Part shown: piece after piece, positions 34,734 through 46,439 of the stretch
How positions within the stretch are numbered: position 1 is the first letter of the stretch
Layout: every line of letters starts with the position of its first letter
Source: Welwitschia mirabilis
Taxonomy: Eukaryota > Gnetophyta > Gnetopsida > Welwitschiales
DNA length: 61,884 nt
Assembly (NCBI GenBank): GCA_051453625.1
Contig: JBOZIK010000001.1
Coordinates: 202,534,478-202,596,361, forward strand
Direction: 5' to 3'
Translations under genes and position numbers: made by a program
Notes under the pieces: generated by a model
The model's database searches: none
Seen by the model: only the letters and a program-made list of their open reading frames with translations
What the model was told of the DNA's origin: nothing

Positions 34734-35766
34734 AATTTTAGAATTTGGGATATCTATGCCTTCTCTAAGCCATGTTCAGATGCTTCAACATAACCGAGCC
34801 TGTGGGTGATCAAAGACTTACACATATCTAGACTTCAGCTTGTTACCTATAAGATATGGACATCCAGATACTAGAAAAGATAGAGAGACCTCAAGTACAG
34901 AGACTTGCGCCTGACTACATAGACTCTTCTGGTAGATACTACATAGACCATCAGAAAGATAGTAGACTAAAGCATCTCTACACTTAAGTAGAGGATCTCG
35001 ATGATTAATAGGAGAGTAAAGTGCACCAAGTGGTAGCTGGTTGATGTGTGATAGTGCACTTTACATATTGAGCACAGTGTGACAATAGACCTTCTAGAGA
35101 TAGTTAGAGTGTAGAAAGACAAGACAACATGCATGATTACAACATTACTTAACCATTTTTTTTCTATAGATCATGAGCATTCTTCTCTTATCCACCTACA
35201 ACTAAGCTTGTGACACATTAGAAGTTTATTATGACTAGATAATAAAAGTGATTTATTTATGTTGTATTATGTATCTTCCCCTCGCGGTTTATATAAACAT
35301 ATCATTTTTGAGTATCATCATGGTGTAAATTTTTTATTTACTATTTATTATTCATATTTTAACATATCATTTTTGACACTTCATAATGAGGATGAATTAT
35401 GATATACATAATTATTTTTTTAATATCTGCTATATATTTGAGTGGGAGACTATAATTATTGATGAATTTTAATGTTCTTCTTTTTGAAAAATTTATCACA
35501 GGCTTCTATTTTTCAAGATAATTTTTTAGCCTGTCATCCACTCCGTCATCTGGATGGCCACTAGGATGACAGTATGGACACTTACACTGCATAGGTAACA
35601 CATTTAGTTATTTGTTTTTAACATTTTTGTCTTATATTTTGAGATTCCTAAGATGATTTCTAAGTTCATTTCATAGTTTCCTAGTTGATTTATTGTTAGT
35701 CAATTTGGCTCATAATTATGGTTGTTCACCTCATTTTGTTAGGGCTGACAAGGCTAAGCAGGAAGT
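34734..35766 (+). other. 3' untranslated region of the Athila-like element
   Basis: No domain. Contains TCATCTGGATGGCCACTAGGATGACAG-related motif copies at about 35550-35575. Ends in a weakly purine-rich AAGCAGGAAG just before the LTR, a poor polypurine tract. Confidence 0.45.
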
Positions 35767-36949
35767 TATTTTATACTACTAAATTGTATGTATTTAATAG
35801 GGTATTTTAAGTAGTTTCATAAGACATTAAATAGGCTTATGTTGAGTTTCAATAATAATGAAGAGCTAAGGTGAATGTTACAAAAACATGTGATATTCAT
35901 TACATTTGATAGCATTTAAAGCAAATTATAATAATTCCTATCTGAAGTAGTAATCTTGCAATTAAAGAGGTTAGTGCAACATAAGAAATACTTTAGAAAA
36001 ACCCATTATTCACCTAATTATATAGATGATTACACAGAAGACAGAAGTACTTAAACTAAGAAGAATGCTTACTTGATTAATCTTGTAGCTGATGTGTAAC
36101 TTACATGATGTGGCATCATCTCCTGTGATGTCTAGACGACTAGTAGAATGACACCTAAAAATAACCCTTTACCAAACTTCACTAAACTATGACCATGTGT
36201 CTTACATCTTCTAACATGGTTATTAGAGTTGTTAGTGCATCTCTTAGTGTTTACTAATTTTAGAGATTATTTTGTAATAAATACATCCTCCATTGTTGAT
36301 TTCATTTTCATCTTCTTTGGCATTGAAAGTTCTTGTAATAGGAGATCAAAGGGTAGGAGGGCCATCCTTTTTATCGAAGAGAGATGTCTTCCTTGGTGTT
36401 GGATTGTATATCCTTCATTGAGATGCTATTATTTTGTAACATAGATGTTGATTTGACATAATTAAAACTCTATTTTTCTTTTCATATCTTTTGTTATGTG
36501 CATCTCTTTTATGGTTTAGATTGCTTGTGATTTTGTGATAGATTCATTTATGATATGGATTACAAGGACAACCTTTATTAAGTTTGATATTCTTAGTTTA
36601 AATGCATTGAATTTCATTTTCTAAATTAACTTTACATTGTTTTCATATTCTATTTAACATACCTAATAGCTTAGTTTGGTTTTGGTTTGGTAATAACTTT
36701 CTTTGATTGATTTAGATTATACAGGGCTAATCTTCATAATAGATTGATTTGGTAATTGGAGAGAAGTTTCATTTATAATAGAACTTGCATCTCATTTGTG
36801 TAATATGTTTATTTGAATTGTTATTATTCCACTTTAAAGTTACATAAGTGTTTCATTTTAAAATCAATCCTCTTTCTTCTCATCTATGCCTTTGATATAA
36901 TTATAACATTTGGGTCATTCCATCTATATTAGTATGTTGTTTCATGATA

Positions 36950-36981
<32 letters not shown>

Positions 36982-37040
36982 GGTTTCATTTTCAAGATTT
37001 GTTTAAGGATGTAACGTTTGCACAAATACACATCATAATA
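35767..37040 (+). repeat. 3' LTR of the Athila-like element (1274 bp)
   Basis: Aligns with 18348-19640. The last 12 aligned bases (CACATCATAATA against CACACCGCAACG) differ at five positions, all C-to-T or G-to-A in this copy. It holds GTCTAGACGACTAG near 36130. Confidence 0.83.
36949..36980 (+). repeat. (ATAC)n microsatellite in the 3' LTR
   Basis: About eight ATAC units, at the place where the 5' LTR has (TA)n/(TATG)n. Confidence 0.97.
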
Positions 37041-37399
37041 ATGATTTTCATTAATTTTAATTACGTGTCTATCATAAAAATATTATTGCCAATATTGACT
37101 TCTTATGCATTTTTAGATTAGATCTACTACTAGCTAACTTTATAAAAAAAGTGATTAATGTTTAGAATAATAACTAGTCTAAATAACTTTGATATTAAAT
37201 TCAATTAAGAATGTTGAAACCTACATTTATTAGTAAAATTTTAAGTAAAAACTCCATTAGATATTCTTTTAACTAAATTAATCATATTTGAACTAATAGA
37301 CATAGTATCAAAAGAATTATAGAAACTTAAGTGTTTAGCTGCACTTTCTTATAAGGTTTTACTCCCTTACATAAATTAAATTAAAATAATACTTATCAT
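37041..37399. other. Flank right of the Athila-like element, nothing recognised
   Basis: AT-rich, starting with the ATGAT target duplication. No domain seen. Confidence 0.4.
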
Positions 37400-37760
37400 C
37401 ATAGACTTATCACTCAAAATGCATGACTTAGATTCTAAGCATCCTTATGAATGTTTGAGAGAGTTTAAAGCTATAATTTCAACCATATAAAATTAAGCTA
37501 AGTCTTGGATAAATAACTTGAAACCTTACTTAACTAGATCATTAAAAGAATTCATACATGAGTTTTTTAAAAAGTATTTTCTACCATACAAGGCCAATGA
37601 CCTAAAAAGAAACATGATGGACTTTTAAGAATATAATAATAAAGCTTCCTATAAGGCATTTGAAAAATGTAAGAATCTTCTAAGGAGAGGTTCAAAAAAT
37701 TACCTTGAATCTTAAGGATTGCTAGGATTTTTCTATGAAGGATTTAAAAGACCTAAGTAA
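37400..37760 (+). pseudogene. gypsy gag capsid fragment
   Basis: One frame reads MHDLDSKHPYECLREFKAII, then AKSWINNLKPYLTRSLKEFI, then FFKKYFLPYKANDLKRNMMD, ASYKAFEKCKNLLRRG and FYEGFKR. These match the plant Gag domain (Retrotrans_gag): A-K-x-W-L, F-x-x-K-F-F-P and W-E-R-F-K-x-L-L-R. Three stops occur. It lies outside the 3' LTR of the Athila-like element, so it is another element into which that one may have inserted. Confidence 0.78.
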
Positions 37761-38267
37761 CCCATGATTCTAATGGAAAAAACCTAAAATGAAAACAAAA
37801 ATGTGCATACACACATTGAAAGATAAAACTACCAAAAAAAAAAAAAACTCTATTAATATTTAGACTTAATGAGGTGTAAATACATGATTACATGGTAATT
37901 AGGGAAAAGAAAATTAAGGGATAGATCTCATCATGATAAGTATTAATGAGTCCTATAAATAATAGTTCTACAATAAGTTAATAAATGACTAATACTATAA
38001 TTAGACATAGAATAATAATATGAGGAATGATTAAGATTAAATTTTTTTAGTCCCTTTTCATGATGTTAATATAGCTTATCCTTAGTATAAGATAGCTTAC
38101 CTTGATGATAAGGTAAAGAAACACAAACCCAAGGTCATAGGTTTAAATCCTTATAGAGGTAATAAAACATTGAACCTTGTTATTTGTTATTATAAGTTTT
38201 TATAGGTCATAGTGTTACAAGAATTTGTATCATACATACTATCTACCTAGAATTCCTTTTAAAAAAA

Positions 38268-38504
38268 NNNNNNNNNNNNNNNNNNNNNNNNNNNNNNNNN
38301 NNNNNNNNNNNNNNNNNNNNNNNNNNNNNNNNNNNNNNNNNNNNNNNNNNNNNNNNNNNNNNNNNNNNNNNNNNNNNNNNNNNNNNNNNNNNNNNNNNNN
38401 NNNNNNNNNNNNNNNNNNNNNNNNNNNNNNNNNNNNNNNNNNNNNNNNNNNNNNNNNNNNNNNNNNNNNNNNNNNNNNNNNNNNNNNNNNNNNNNNNNNN
38501 NNNN
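38268..38504. other. Assembly gap (237 N)
   Basis: Separates the gypsy gag fragment from the first LINE. Its non-round length suggests an estimated size. Confidence 0.99.
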
Positions 38505-38689
38505 TTACTCTCAGCAAGTAAGTTAAGATCATCATTATTGCATTAAGTTAATTTGAAGTAATATTTTAGGGCAAGGTACTAGCCCTTCGAAATGGAGAAT
38601 ACACAATTCTCTAAAGAAGGGAACATCCTAGTCTTAGACATACATGCAAATGTATGCTCTCAGATAGAGAAAAGATTATAATATAGCTT

Positions 38690-39420
38690 GATAGCCAAGT
38701 TCATTTCATCTATCCCCAAGGCTAGGTTGAACATTATAAGGGAGTGGGTATCCACCAAATGAATATAAGTTAGCAAAGTACAGGTTATTACAATGCCAAA
38801 AGCTCTGCTTCTCTTTTATTTTGATAATGAATAGGACAAGGATAAGGTAATCTCTAGAGGCCTATGGTTATTTGGAATAAGAGGTTTAGATTTAGCTAAA
38901 TAGACACTAGGGATGCAAGTGGACCTAAACTATTTAAGAAATTACCACTATGAATTCAAATTTATAGATTTTCTCCCAAGTTTTGGGATGAGGATCTCTT
39001 AAAAATAATTACTCCATAGTTTACAAAACTAATTAAGTTGGACAAAATAACTTTTAAGTAAACTAGGCTTATTCTAGCAAGACTTTATATTTGCATTAGT
39101 CCTAAAGATATAAAAAAGATTTAATGTATTAGATTTAGATCAAAACGGGAAATACATGATCTAGAAATAACTTATAAGAATCTCCCAATAACAGGTGGAA
39201 CATGTGAAAAGACTAGACATGCATCAAGGAAATGTATTAGGGTTGAAAAAAATGCATAAATTATAGGAAAAAAAGACATGATAAGGAAGAATGCTAAAAA
39301 GGGGAAAAAAGGTAAATAGAGATTAAAGATAGGAAGAAAGAAATCTACTCATTTTGTAGAAAATTAAGGCATAACCAAAATGAATGTTGACACGAAAAGA
39401 AAAAGGAGAAAATAATTAAG
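38690..39420 (+). pseudogene. LINE ORF1 remnant (DUF4283-like plus CCHC)
   Basis: Encodes KFISSIPRLGALNIIREWVS, LLLFYFDNE, then DEDLLKIITPWFTKLIKLDK and RLILARLYICISPKDIKK; this follows the family block F-W-D-x-x-x-L...G-x-x-I-K-L-D...A-R. A zinc knuckle, C-EKTR-H-ASRK-C, is at 39203-39235; the first Cys of the C-X2-C pair is Gly. A basic Lys-rich tail follows. Confidence 0.75.
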
Positions 39421-39679
39421 AACACAATGGTATGTCCTAAAGAAAAGGAAGAAAAAATCATGATAACAATCCATTTTAACATCTAATATAAGAGGAGGAA
39501 GAATTCTACTAAATTGAGAAATAGTTAAACAAAGAGAAGCTAATTAATGTTAAAGCTTACATGAAAGGAAGGCCCAATAATTTAGAGTGCTGAGAGATAG
39601 GGAAGTAATAAAAAATATGTCAAACAGTTTCCAAGAAACAATTAAGAATACATTAAAAAATATTAAGGGTAACTCAAGA

Positions 39680-40320
39680 AAAGGTGCTAAAAAACCTGAT
39701 GGAGTGCATCACTTAGAATTGTAGGGTTTAGGATCCCTTTACAAGAGGAAGACCTTAAGAGACTTAGTCAACAAATATAGTATAAATCTAGTTTGTTTAT
39801 AGGAGATGAACGTGCATAACAACATAAGATTAAGTGATTTTTATAGTGTTAAAACGAATTCACTATAACAACACAAGAAAATTTAGGGGGTATTATGATC
39901 CTAACAAAAAAGGAGGCAAAATTAATTTACAATAGTAGACATTATCTAATAATATACCTTGAAGAAGAAGGTTAGACTATGAAAAATGTTTACAACCCAA
40001 AAAACAGTATAGATAAAGATTTAATGCTAAATAAACTATTAAATTTAGTTAAGAATAAAGCAAAATGGAGTCATTGAAGACTTTAACTAGTATATCCATA
40101 GATGAGAAAAAGAATAGGGGATTAAAGCTAGAACAACAAGGAAGATAAGATCCTTAAGGACTTCATGGTAAAATAAAATCTTTTAGAAATCACAATAATA
40201 GGATGTAAATTCATGTGGTCCAATAAAAGGACCAGAGGTAATCCAATAGTTTACATAATCTATAAGATTTTGATGGGAAAGGAAATAATTAAAATAACAA
40301 TCAAGTTATAGGGATAAATA
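39680..40320 (+). pseudogene. LINE endonuclease (exonuclease-endonuclease-phosphatase fold) remnant
   Basis: RDLVNKYSINLVCL-stop-EMN near 39757-39806 corresponds to L-V-x-x-x-x-P-D-V-V-x-L-Q-E-T-K; the conserved Gln before the metal-binding Glu is a stop. EDFN at 40076-40087 stands for G-D-F-N, and FMWSNKRTRGNPIVY at about 40209 for F-T-W-S-N. Order and spacing fit. It nicks target DNA in intact elements. Confidence 0.72.
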
Positions 40321-40699
40321 GAATGGCTTTGGGCAAAAGGCTAATCAAATTTAGAATCAGAATGGTAATGCCCCTAAGGTCTCCTTTAGGAATGAAGAGA
40401 TATTAGATCATGAGGAAGGAAACCAAAAATATGGTAGAAAAGATATAAAACTTATGACAATACCTATCAATTACATTTCTATACAGGGGATTAACCACTT
40501 TCAAATCTCATCTTAAGGACTGGAGATGTAAAATAGAGATAGATTTGAATTCAAGAAAGAGCTGGAGTAAGAGCTATAGGAGATTCAAAAAGAACAAGAA
40601 CTTAGGGAGACTGAGATAGTTTTATGGATAAAAAATATAGATGCTTCTAAGAATTATAGGAATTAACTTCAAACAAAGAGCATTACTAAAGGAGAAGAT

Positions 40700-42000
40700 C
40701 TAGAATTAAGGGGTTACAAGAAGGGAATAAGCACAATAAATTTTTTTCACCAACTTAATCAACATAGAATAGATAATAGAATCAGGAGGATTACTACTAG
40801 AGTCCAAGTACTTGAAGACAAAGAGGACATCACTATAGAAATATAGTCATACCTTAAAAACATTTGGGAATGGGAGGATATCTTTCCCAAACTTATTTAA
40901 ATTGAAAAGAAAATTTAAAATGAGGATAACACTAGTCTAAATAAGCCAATAGATAGAGAAGAAGTGCTTATCACCATTCAAATGATAAAAAATAATAAAG
41001 CCCCAAGATCGGATGGATGGATGGTAAAACTCTTCAACTCATATTTCTCTCTGATAGAAAAGAACTTACATGATGTCATGCAAAAATCTTTAAAAATGAG
41101 TGCATTTTAGTCAAGATGAATAGGATTCAAGTAGTTTTTATCAAAAAAAAAACAAGATGCAAGTAGACCAAAGGATTATAGACCTATAATAATATGCAAT
41201 GTGATATATAGAATATTCATAAAAATAATGGTAGGCCATATCGCCTCTCTAACATCAAAGGTGATTTTAAAGAATTAAGCTAGCTTCACTCAATCCAGGT
41301 ACATCTAAGACCAAATTCTTTTAAACATGAGATCATTCATTTAGTTAAAAAACATAAATTGCCTTTAATTCTTACTAATCTAGATATAGAAAAAACATAC
41401 AACTTGATAAGTTGGAGAGCCTTAAGAGGTATCGTAAGGAAAATAAACTTTAACTTAAATATTACTAATCTCTAGCTAAACATGCAAGCCTTAACTGAAT
41501 TCTATGTAGAGTTAAATAGTAGCAAATTAGAATTCTTATCAATAAAACATGGGTTAAGATAAATGAACCCATTATCCACCTATATATTTTTATTTGTAAT
41601 GAATGTTTTGAGGGAATGCTCAAAAGGAATGGAGTTTTAGGGATAGAAATTGAAAACTAAATGTTTATGACTAAAAACTTTTCAAATGATACAATTATAA
41701 TGACTCAAGCCACTAAAAATATAATGAATCTTTTTTTTTGTCAAGGATATAGGACTAAAACCAACTAAAATAGGTTTATATTTCACATTATTAATATAAT
41801 CATCAAGAAGAAGGATGATATCATTAGAATATTAGAAGCCAAGCTAGGAGATCTATAAGACATATATCTATGGATTCCTCTCAAAAACTAACATAGAACT
41901 CTAACATAAAGCTTTATGCTAGAGAAAATTTAGAAGAAATACAATAATTAGTTAAATAGATTTCTCTCTTGAAAAGCTAAGATCATTTTAGTGAACACCT
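40700..42000 (+). pseudogene. LINE reverse transcriptase remnant
   Basis: FFHQLNQHRIDNRIRRI, then KNNKAPRSDGW (K-A-P-G-x-D-G), KDYRPIIICNVIYRIFIK at about 41170 (D-F-R-P-I-S-L-C-N), LTNLDIEKTYNLISW at about 41374 (L-D-x-x-K-A-Y-D), GLRQMNPLSTYIF at about 41550 and FSNDTII at 41680. The last stands for F-A-D-D-T; the first catalytic Asp is Asn. The frame is broken by stops. Confidence 0.85.
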
Positions 42001-42099
42001 ATCTAACCAATTCATTTAGATATATAGCATTTATTATTATCCCCTAAGTTTATAATTTAAAAAAACTAATAAGATGCTAAAGGAATTCATTTGATCTAG

Positions 42100-42650
42100 A
42101 GGCAAGGATAGAAAATATATTTATCTTTGCAATGAGACCTCATGGACCACCCTGAGGAATTTAAGGAAAGGAGGATACATAAGATTAAGGATTACTTACT
42201 CAGAAGAACTCATAAAATAATCAAGAGATTGCTAGTTGGTGGATACTCATGGAACAACCTCATTAACCACAATACCCATTATGGGTAATAATTGGAGTGG
42301 AGTTATACATTTGAGAACATTTATCAAAAGCTAGAAGAGACTTAAATGAATTAGGCACAACTAATGAAAATACAATAATATCCATCTTAATCAAAAAATA
42401 TGATAAACATGAAGAAGAAAAGAGATTTTAACAAGGGTAAATCACTAATAAAATTATTTTTTTTGCTAGCTTAAAGACCATAACACGTATTTAACTAGGG
42501 ATCAACTCATCAAACAAGCATGAAAGTAACATCTATGTTCCTGATTTACTAATTAAATTAGGAGGACATCACTACCTTTTCCACGAATGCAAGTGGAGTA
42601 CAATTTTATTGGAGTTAATGACATGTTACTACACATCGAGATAGCAACCC
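42100..42650 (+). pseudogene. LINE ORF2 C-terminus with zf-RVT
   Basis: GGYIRLRI at about 42170 matches G-G-L-G-(I/V)-R. HHYLFHECKWSTILLEL at about 42570-42615 matches the H-L-F-x-x-C-x-x-x-x-x-x-W end of the zf-RVT domain found behind plant LINE RTs. Confidence 0.65.
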
Positions 42651-44279
42651 ATGTAGTGGTAAATGAAAGGGATTTGGTTAATTATGTGGTAGATTTAGTG
42701 TACCAAAAATAAAATCATTCTCAATAATGTTCCTCTTCCTCTTCCTCTTCTTATTAAAACAACTAGGAGGATTTAATGGTACCATTTAAAAATTCAGATT
42801 GCAATGGAACTTACTCCAACATTTGAGCATATGAACCCAAGCCTTTTTGAAGGCTATCTAGGGCTCTAGAGTAAGGTACATGTAATAGGATGAGAGACCT
42901 TATTATACAACTTAAAGAAAAAGCTAGATAGTGATATCACCTCTTTCTTTAGGTGATGAAAAAAATGATACCATATTTAGAAGAATACCAATCAATGTTA
43001 CTAAAGAAGTACTGGCTCGATATCTTAGAATTCTAGCAGAAATGAAGAATATTCCCCCTAAATACAAAGGGTAGTGGGAGGTTTATCACATCCTTAAGCT
43101 CTCTAATGAATGTATCAGCAATAAAGTAATCCCATTCCCTGAGGGAAGGGGGCCAAATTGGTAAATAGGGATTTTATCCATTTGGGTTATTACTCAAAAC
43201 TTGTGAGATTGCATTTTGTATTTCTTAAAGCCCTTAGCCTAGGATACTGTATCCACATGTCACACTTCTTTCTTCAATATTTAAGGAAAAAGAAATGCCA
43301 CCTGATATTTTGGCCTTATCATGGTTATCTAGAGAGTAGCAAGAGATAATTAGGCATGGAGGGAGTCTTCCTCCTCTCCTCTGAGATGCAAGGCAATAGA
43401 AGAAGCCCAACACTAGAATGTGAAAGAAAAGAAAAGGATAAATAAGGCTAGAGCTTAGTAAGAGGAGTAGAGAAATGAGCCCAATTTAACTCAAACATTG
43501 AGAAATGTGACCTTGTTCCCAATAGAGGAAGTAAATAAATAGTTAGAGATGATTTTAGCATTCAAAAAAGAACATATAACTATAGAATAGAATAATGAGT
43601 AAGATTCAACCAAATAGGACTAGATCAAGAATTTGCCGAAGGAGAATTCTATTAAAAAAACCAAAAGTACCAAAGATAAATGAGGAGGTAGAGCTTTAAA
43701 ATCAAAGAGATACCAATTCTAAATAAGAGTATTAGGCCAACCATTAGGACGTTAAATAGAACAAGCTAGAATGGATGTCATGTATACCAAAATTCAAAGT
43801 ATGAAAAAAAATATCCTTTTCTAGTTCTTGGAATCACTCACAAAGCATCCTTAAACATGATTAAAATGAGCTACTGAAAAAAGACCCTAAGGTTTTATCT
43901 AAATAGGAATAAAGTAGGAGTAAAAGAATTCAAGGAAGTGAACTAGGCCTTTGAGGTCCTCATAGATGAAATGAATAGGTTCTTGGTCTAACATTATCAT
44001 AGTGACTTATTTCTAAAACACAAGGGTTACTAATCTTTTATAGTCATAGGTTTAGTTAAACAAACTTTCTTCTTTTTATCTAATAGTATGTGGAATAAAA
44101 TAAGGGCATATTTATCTTAATTTTAAAAATAATCCCTTTTGATTATATATGATGTCATTTATAAGCCAAGCATTATGGACCAGATATGATACAACTCCTT
44201 TTCCTATGCTGGGGGTGGTAGTCACCTATTTAACTATAAATACTACTTGTTAATATATATTCTATTATTGTTGCTTATT
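42651..44279. other. Coding-like but unassigned DNA
   Basis: 42965-43150 holds a frame with few stops (RIPINVTKEVLARYLRIL, then EVYHILKLSNECI) and 43158-43349 an open 63-codon stretch. The part to about 43950 is Lys/Glu-rich in several frames. This may be a gag-like retroelement remnant. I do not recognise it. A (CTTCCT)n run is at 42731-42751. Confidence 0.35.
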
Positions 44280-45210
44280 AAACAAACTAAAATCCTTAGT
44301 TCTTTCATGCAATACTAGATTATTTACCATAATAATGGCATTTCTATTATTAAGGAACATTATCATGAGTGCTTTTCACGCAAACACCATTTGTTCTAGC
44401 AAGGTACAAAGCTAAATTTTCTTTATTTGACAACATTCAAGAGTGTGACATTTCCATCTCTAATAATAGAAAAAACAACTTTGATTTTTTTCTTTAATCT
44501 CCACAAGACAAGTAAGTGACCATAATAGAAGTAATATCTAGATATCGATTTCCAATCATCTAGGAATTCTTTCTAATAACCATTTATGTATTCATGAATG
44601 ATATAGTTTCCTTAATTTGCATGATTAGATAAACCATTGTTAATGGTATTTTTCAAATATTAAAGCACATGATTTGTTATTTTACAATGGGATGCCTTTA
44701 TATTTTGCATGAATCTTAATAAATAGCTAAGACTAAACTAGATATTAGGTCTCATGATTCTCAAATAAATAAAACTACCAATATGAGATCCATGTTAGAT
44801 TGACTTCAGGGAATTCATCATTATTTGAGAGATTGATATTTTAAGGGAGTGATATGTAAGATGGATTATAATAGCTTATGTTAAAATTTTATAAGAAACT
44901 TTGTAAAATTTAATTAATATAGAATTACACCAAAGGAAGTTTAACTAACTTAAAAACTAAGGAAATATGATATGATACCTAGATGACTAATCTCAAACTC
45001 ATTTTACATCACTGAAATGAAATTATTATTTGTGAAAGTTTAATAGGAAAAATAGATTAAATCATTTACATAAAGATATAAAAATGTGAATTCATCCTCT
45101 TTAAGCTTGTTGTAGATGGTGGTTAATAGTAATTTGAATTCACCATCTTAAAGATAAGTTTTATTAGATATTAGTCATAAAATTAGAGCTCTTATAATAT
45201 TACTTTGGGT
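44280..45210 (-). pseudogene. copia reverse transcriptase-RNase H fragment, minus strand
   Basis: Read on the minus strand: LYVNDLIYFS (the family has Y-V-D-D-L-I; the first Asp is Asn), NEFEISHLGIISYFLSF, then IMRPNI-stop-F and LRFMQNIKASH, then an RNase H part with ISRYYF and LWRLKKK near 44460-44540. These follow in copia order. A truncated L-Y-G-L-K-Q-A-P-like segment is the last trace at about 45200. The lineage differs from copia element 1 (the downstream G-S-L-x-Y-L-x-x-x-R-P-D-I part is much more diverged), but I cannot place it. Confidence 0.78.
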
Positions 45211-45399
45211 TTATGAAAGAGTTTCTTATTTAACAATGCTAATTATGTATTTAATGAATTTTTATTAATATTTAAGCATTTTTGTTTACTTTTGATTATT
45301 GCTAATGCATTCTTACTTATTTAGTAAAAATAAATAAAATCTCAAGTAAACTAAAAGATAATGCATAGTATGAATTTTTTTAGGACTTGAATAAAGTTT

Positions 45400-46385
45400 A
45401 ATGCTTGTATACATAAGAGAAAAATCAATCAAACACATGACTAGATTAAGAAGGCAATTAGCTAGAATAAAGAGATCAATCATAACCTATAAAGAAGGAA
45501 GTAATACTAATAATAAGTGGTTTACTAACTTAATCATGTGTCGACTACCAAGTATAATAATTTGAGACTTGATTATTGAGCAATTGACTAGATATAGTCT
45601 CAAGTTAACTATTCATTCCTATTATTTGACAGAATGAATAATCCTTCAACTATTATATCTAATAGATCAAATACCTAAATACCATTCAACAACTTAGTAT
45701 TACCTAAAGATCAACTAACTTGTAATTAAGGCTAATTAACTAAAGGGATCAATCCACTCTTATCAAGGAGCTGACTATCATGCACTTGACTATCATTATA
45801 GGTAGTCATTAGAAAACCAAATATGACCATTTTGTAAAGTCTTAGAAGGCTATAAGATCATCTTAACCTCTTCAACTATGATATTTATTAGAAACTTGGT
45901 ATACAATAGGTAGAATTCATTTTCTATATAATAAAAATACTATTATAGTTGTGAGAAACTTTTGATGCTTTAATTCTTAGACATAATGATGATATTACAT
46001 ATTCCTATTCTATCTTTCTTTCTTATTGTATTTATTTATATTTTGAAAGAATAGTGTTTGCTGGTTAGATGTTTATAATTGCCAAAAACTCTTGTTATAC
46101 CTTGGTGAAAGACTACTATAAAATCTTATGAGGGTAACTAATGGAAAATACTTCATAATAGAGAAAATCAATTTTGTTTTTAATTTTTTTAATGCATTTT
46201 ATTTATGCTTATTAATTTACATTATTGTTATACATAATTTACATAATTTAAAGCTATAATTACATAGTAAAACTCTTTCTAATTGTAATTAGCTAAGTAT
46301 GCAAATATTATTAAATGATCCAAAGCAAAAATTACCTTACTAGTATCATATTTATCCCTTCCATCTAGGATGACTAGTATTAATA
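45400..46385 (+). repeat. 5' LTR of copia element 2 (start uncertain)
   Basis: Defined by its end just before a PBS at 46388. It carries many near-copies of a TNGACT motif (GTCGACTACC, TTGACTAG, GCTGACTATC, TTGACTATC) between about 45540 and 45800, an LTR feature. I could not find the left end or a partner LTR. Confidence 0.6.
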
Positions 46386-46387
46386 AT

Positions 46388-46403
46388 TGGTATTACAACT
46401 TTG
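46388..46403 (+). other. Primer binding site of copia element 2, Met-tRNA type
   Basis: TGGTATTACAACTTTG matches TGGTATCAGAGCTTTG with C-to-T, G-to-C and G-to-A changes. Gag starts about 50 bp downstream. Confidence 0.78.
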
Positions 46404-46439
46404 ATATGAATCTAATTACATATATTTGATTATTTAATA

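Larger units (their letters stand above)
18348..37040 (+). mobile_element. Large Athila-like Ty3/gypsy element with nested foreign DNA
   Basis: Two direct repeats of ~1.28 kb (18348-19640 and 35767-37040) bound an 18.7-kb unit. The flanks GTGAT (18343-18347) and ATGAT (37041-37045) form a 4-of-5 target duplication with one transition. An Asp-tRNA-type PBS follows the first LTR, and RT/RNase H/integrase plus a third ORF precede the second LTR on the same strand. Athila-type is inferred from the PBS and from the integrase C-terminal tail (VNEQRLKIY-like). Gag, protease and the RT N-terminus are missing. In their place is about 10 kb with a host gene fragment and pieces of other elements. That both LTRs belong to one insertion is inference from TSD, PBS and order. 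Confidence 0.72.
38580..42650 (+). mobile_element. LINE (L1-like), plus strand, decayed
   Basis: Order is ORF1 with a DUF4283-like RNA-binding domain and zinc knuckle, apurinic-type endonuclease, RT, zf-RVT. There are no LTRs. This is the layout of plant L1-type non-LTR elements, and about 4 kb is visible. No clear poly-A tail or target duplication was found at either side. Stops and shifts occur in every domain. Confidence 0.85.

Noticed and set aside
38225-38535. 98-codon frames on both strands across the 237-N gap
   Set aside because: They consist almost wholly of unknown residues.
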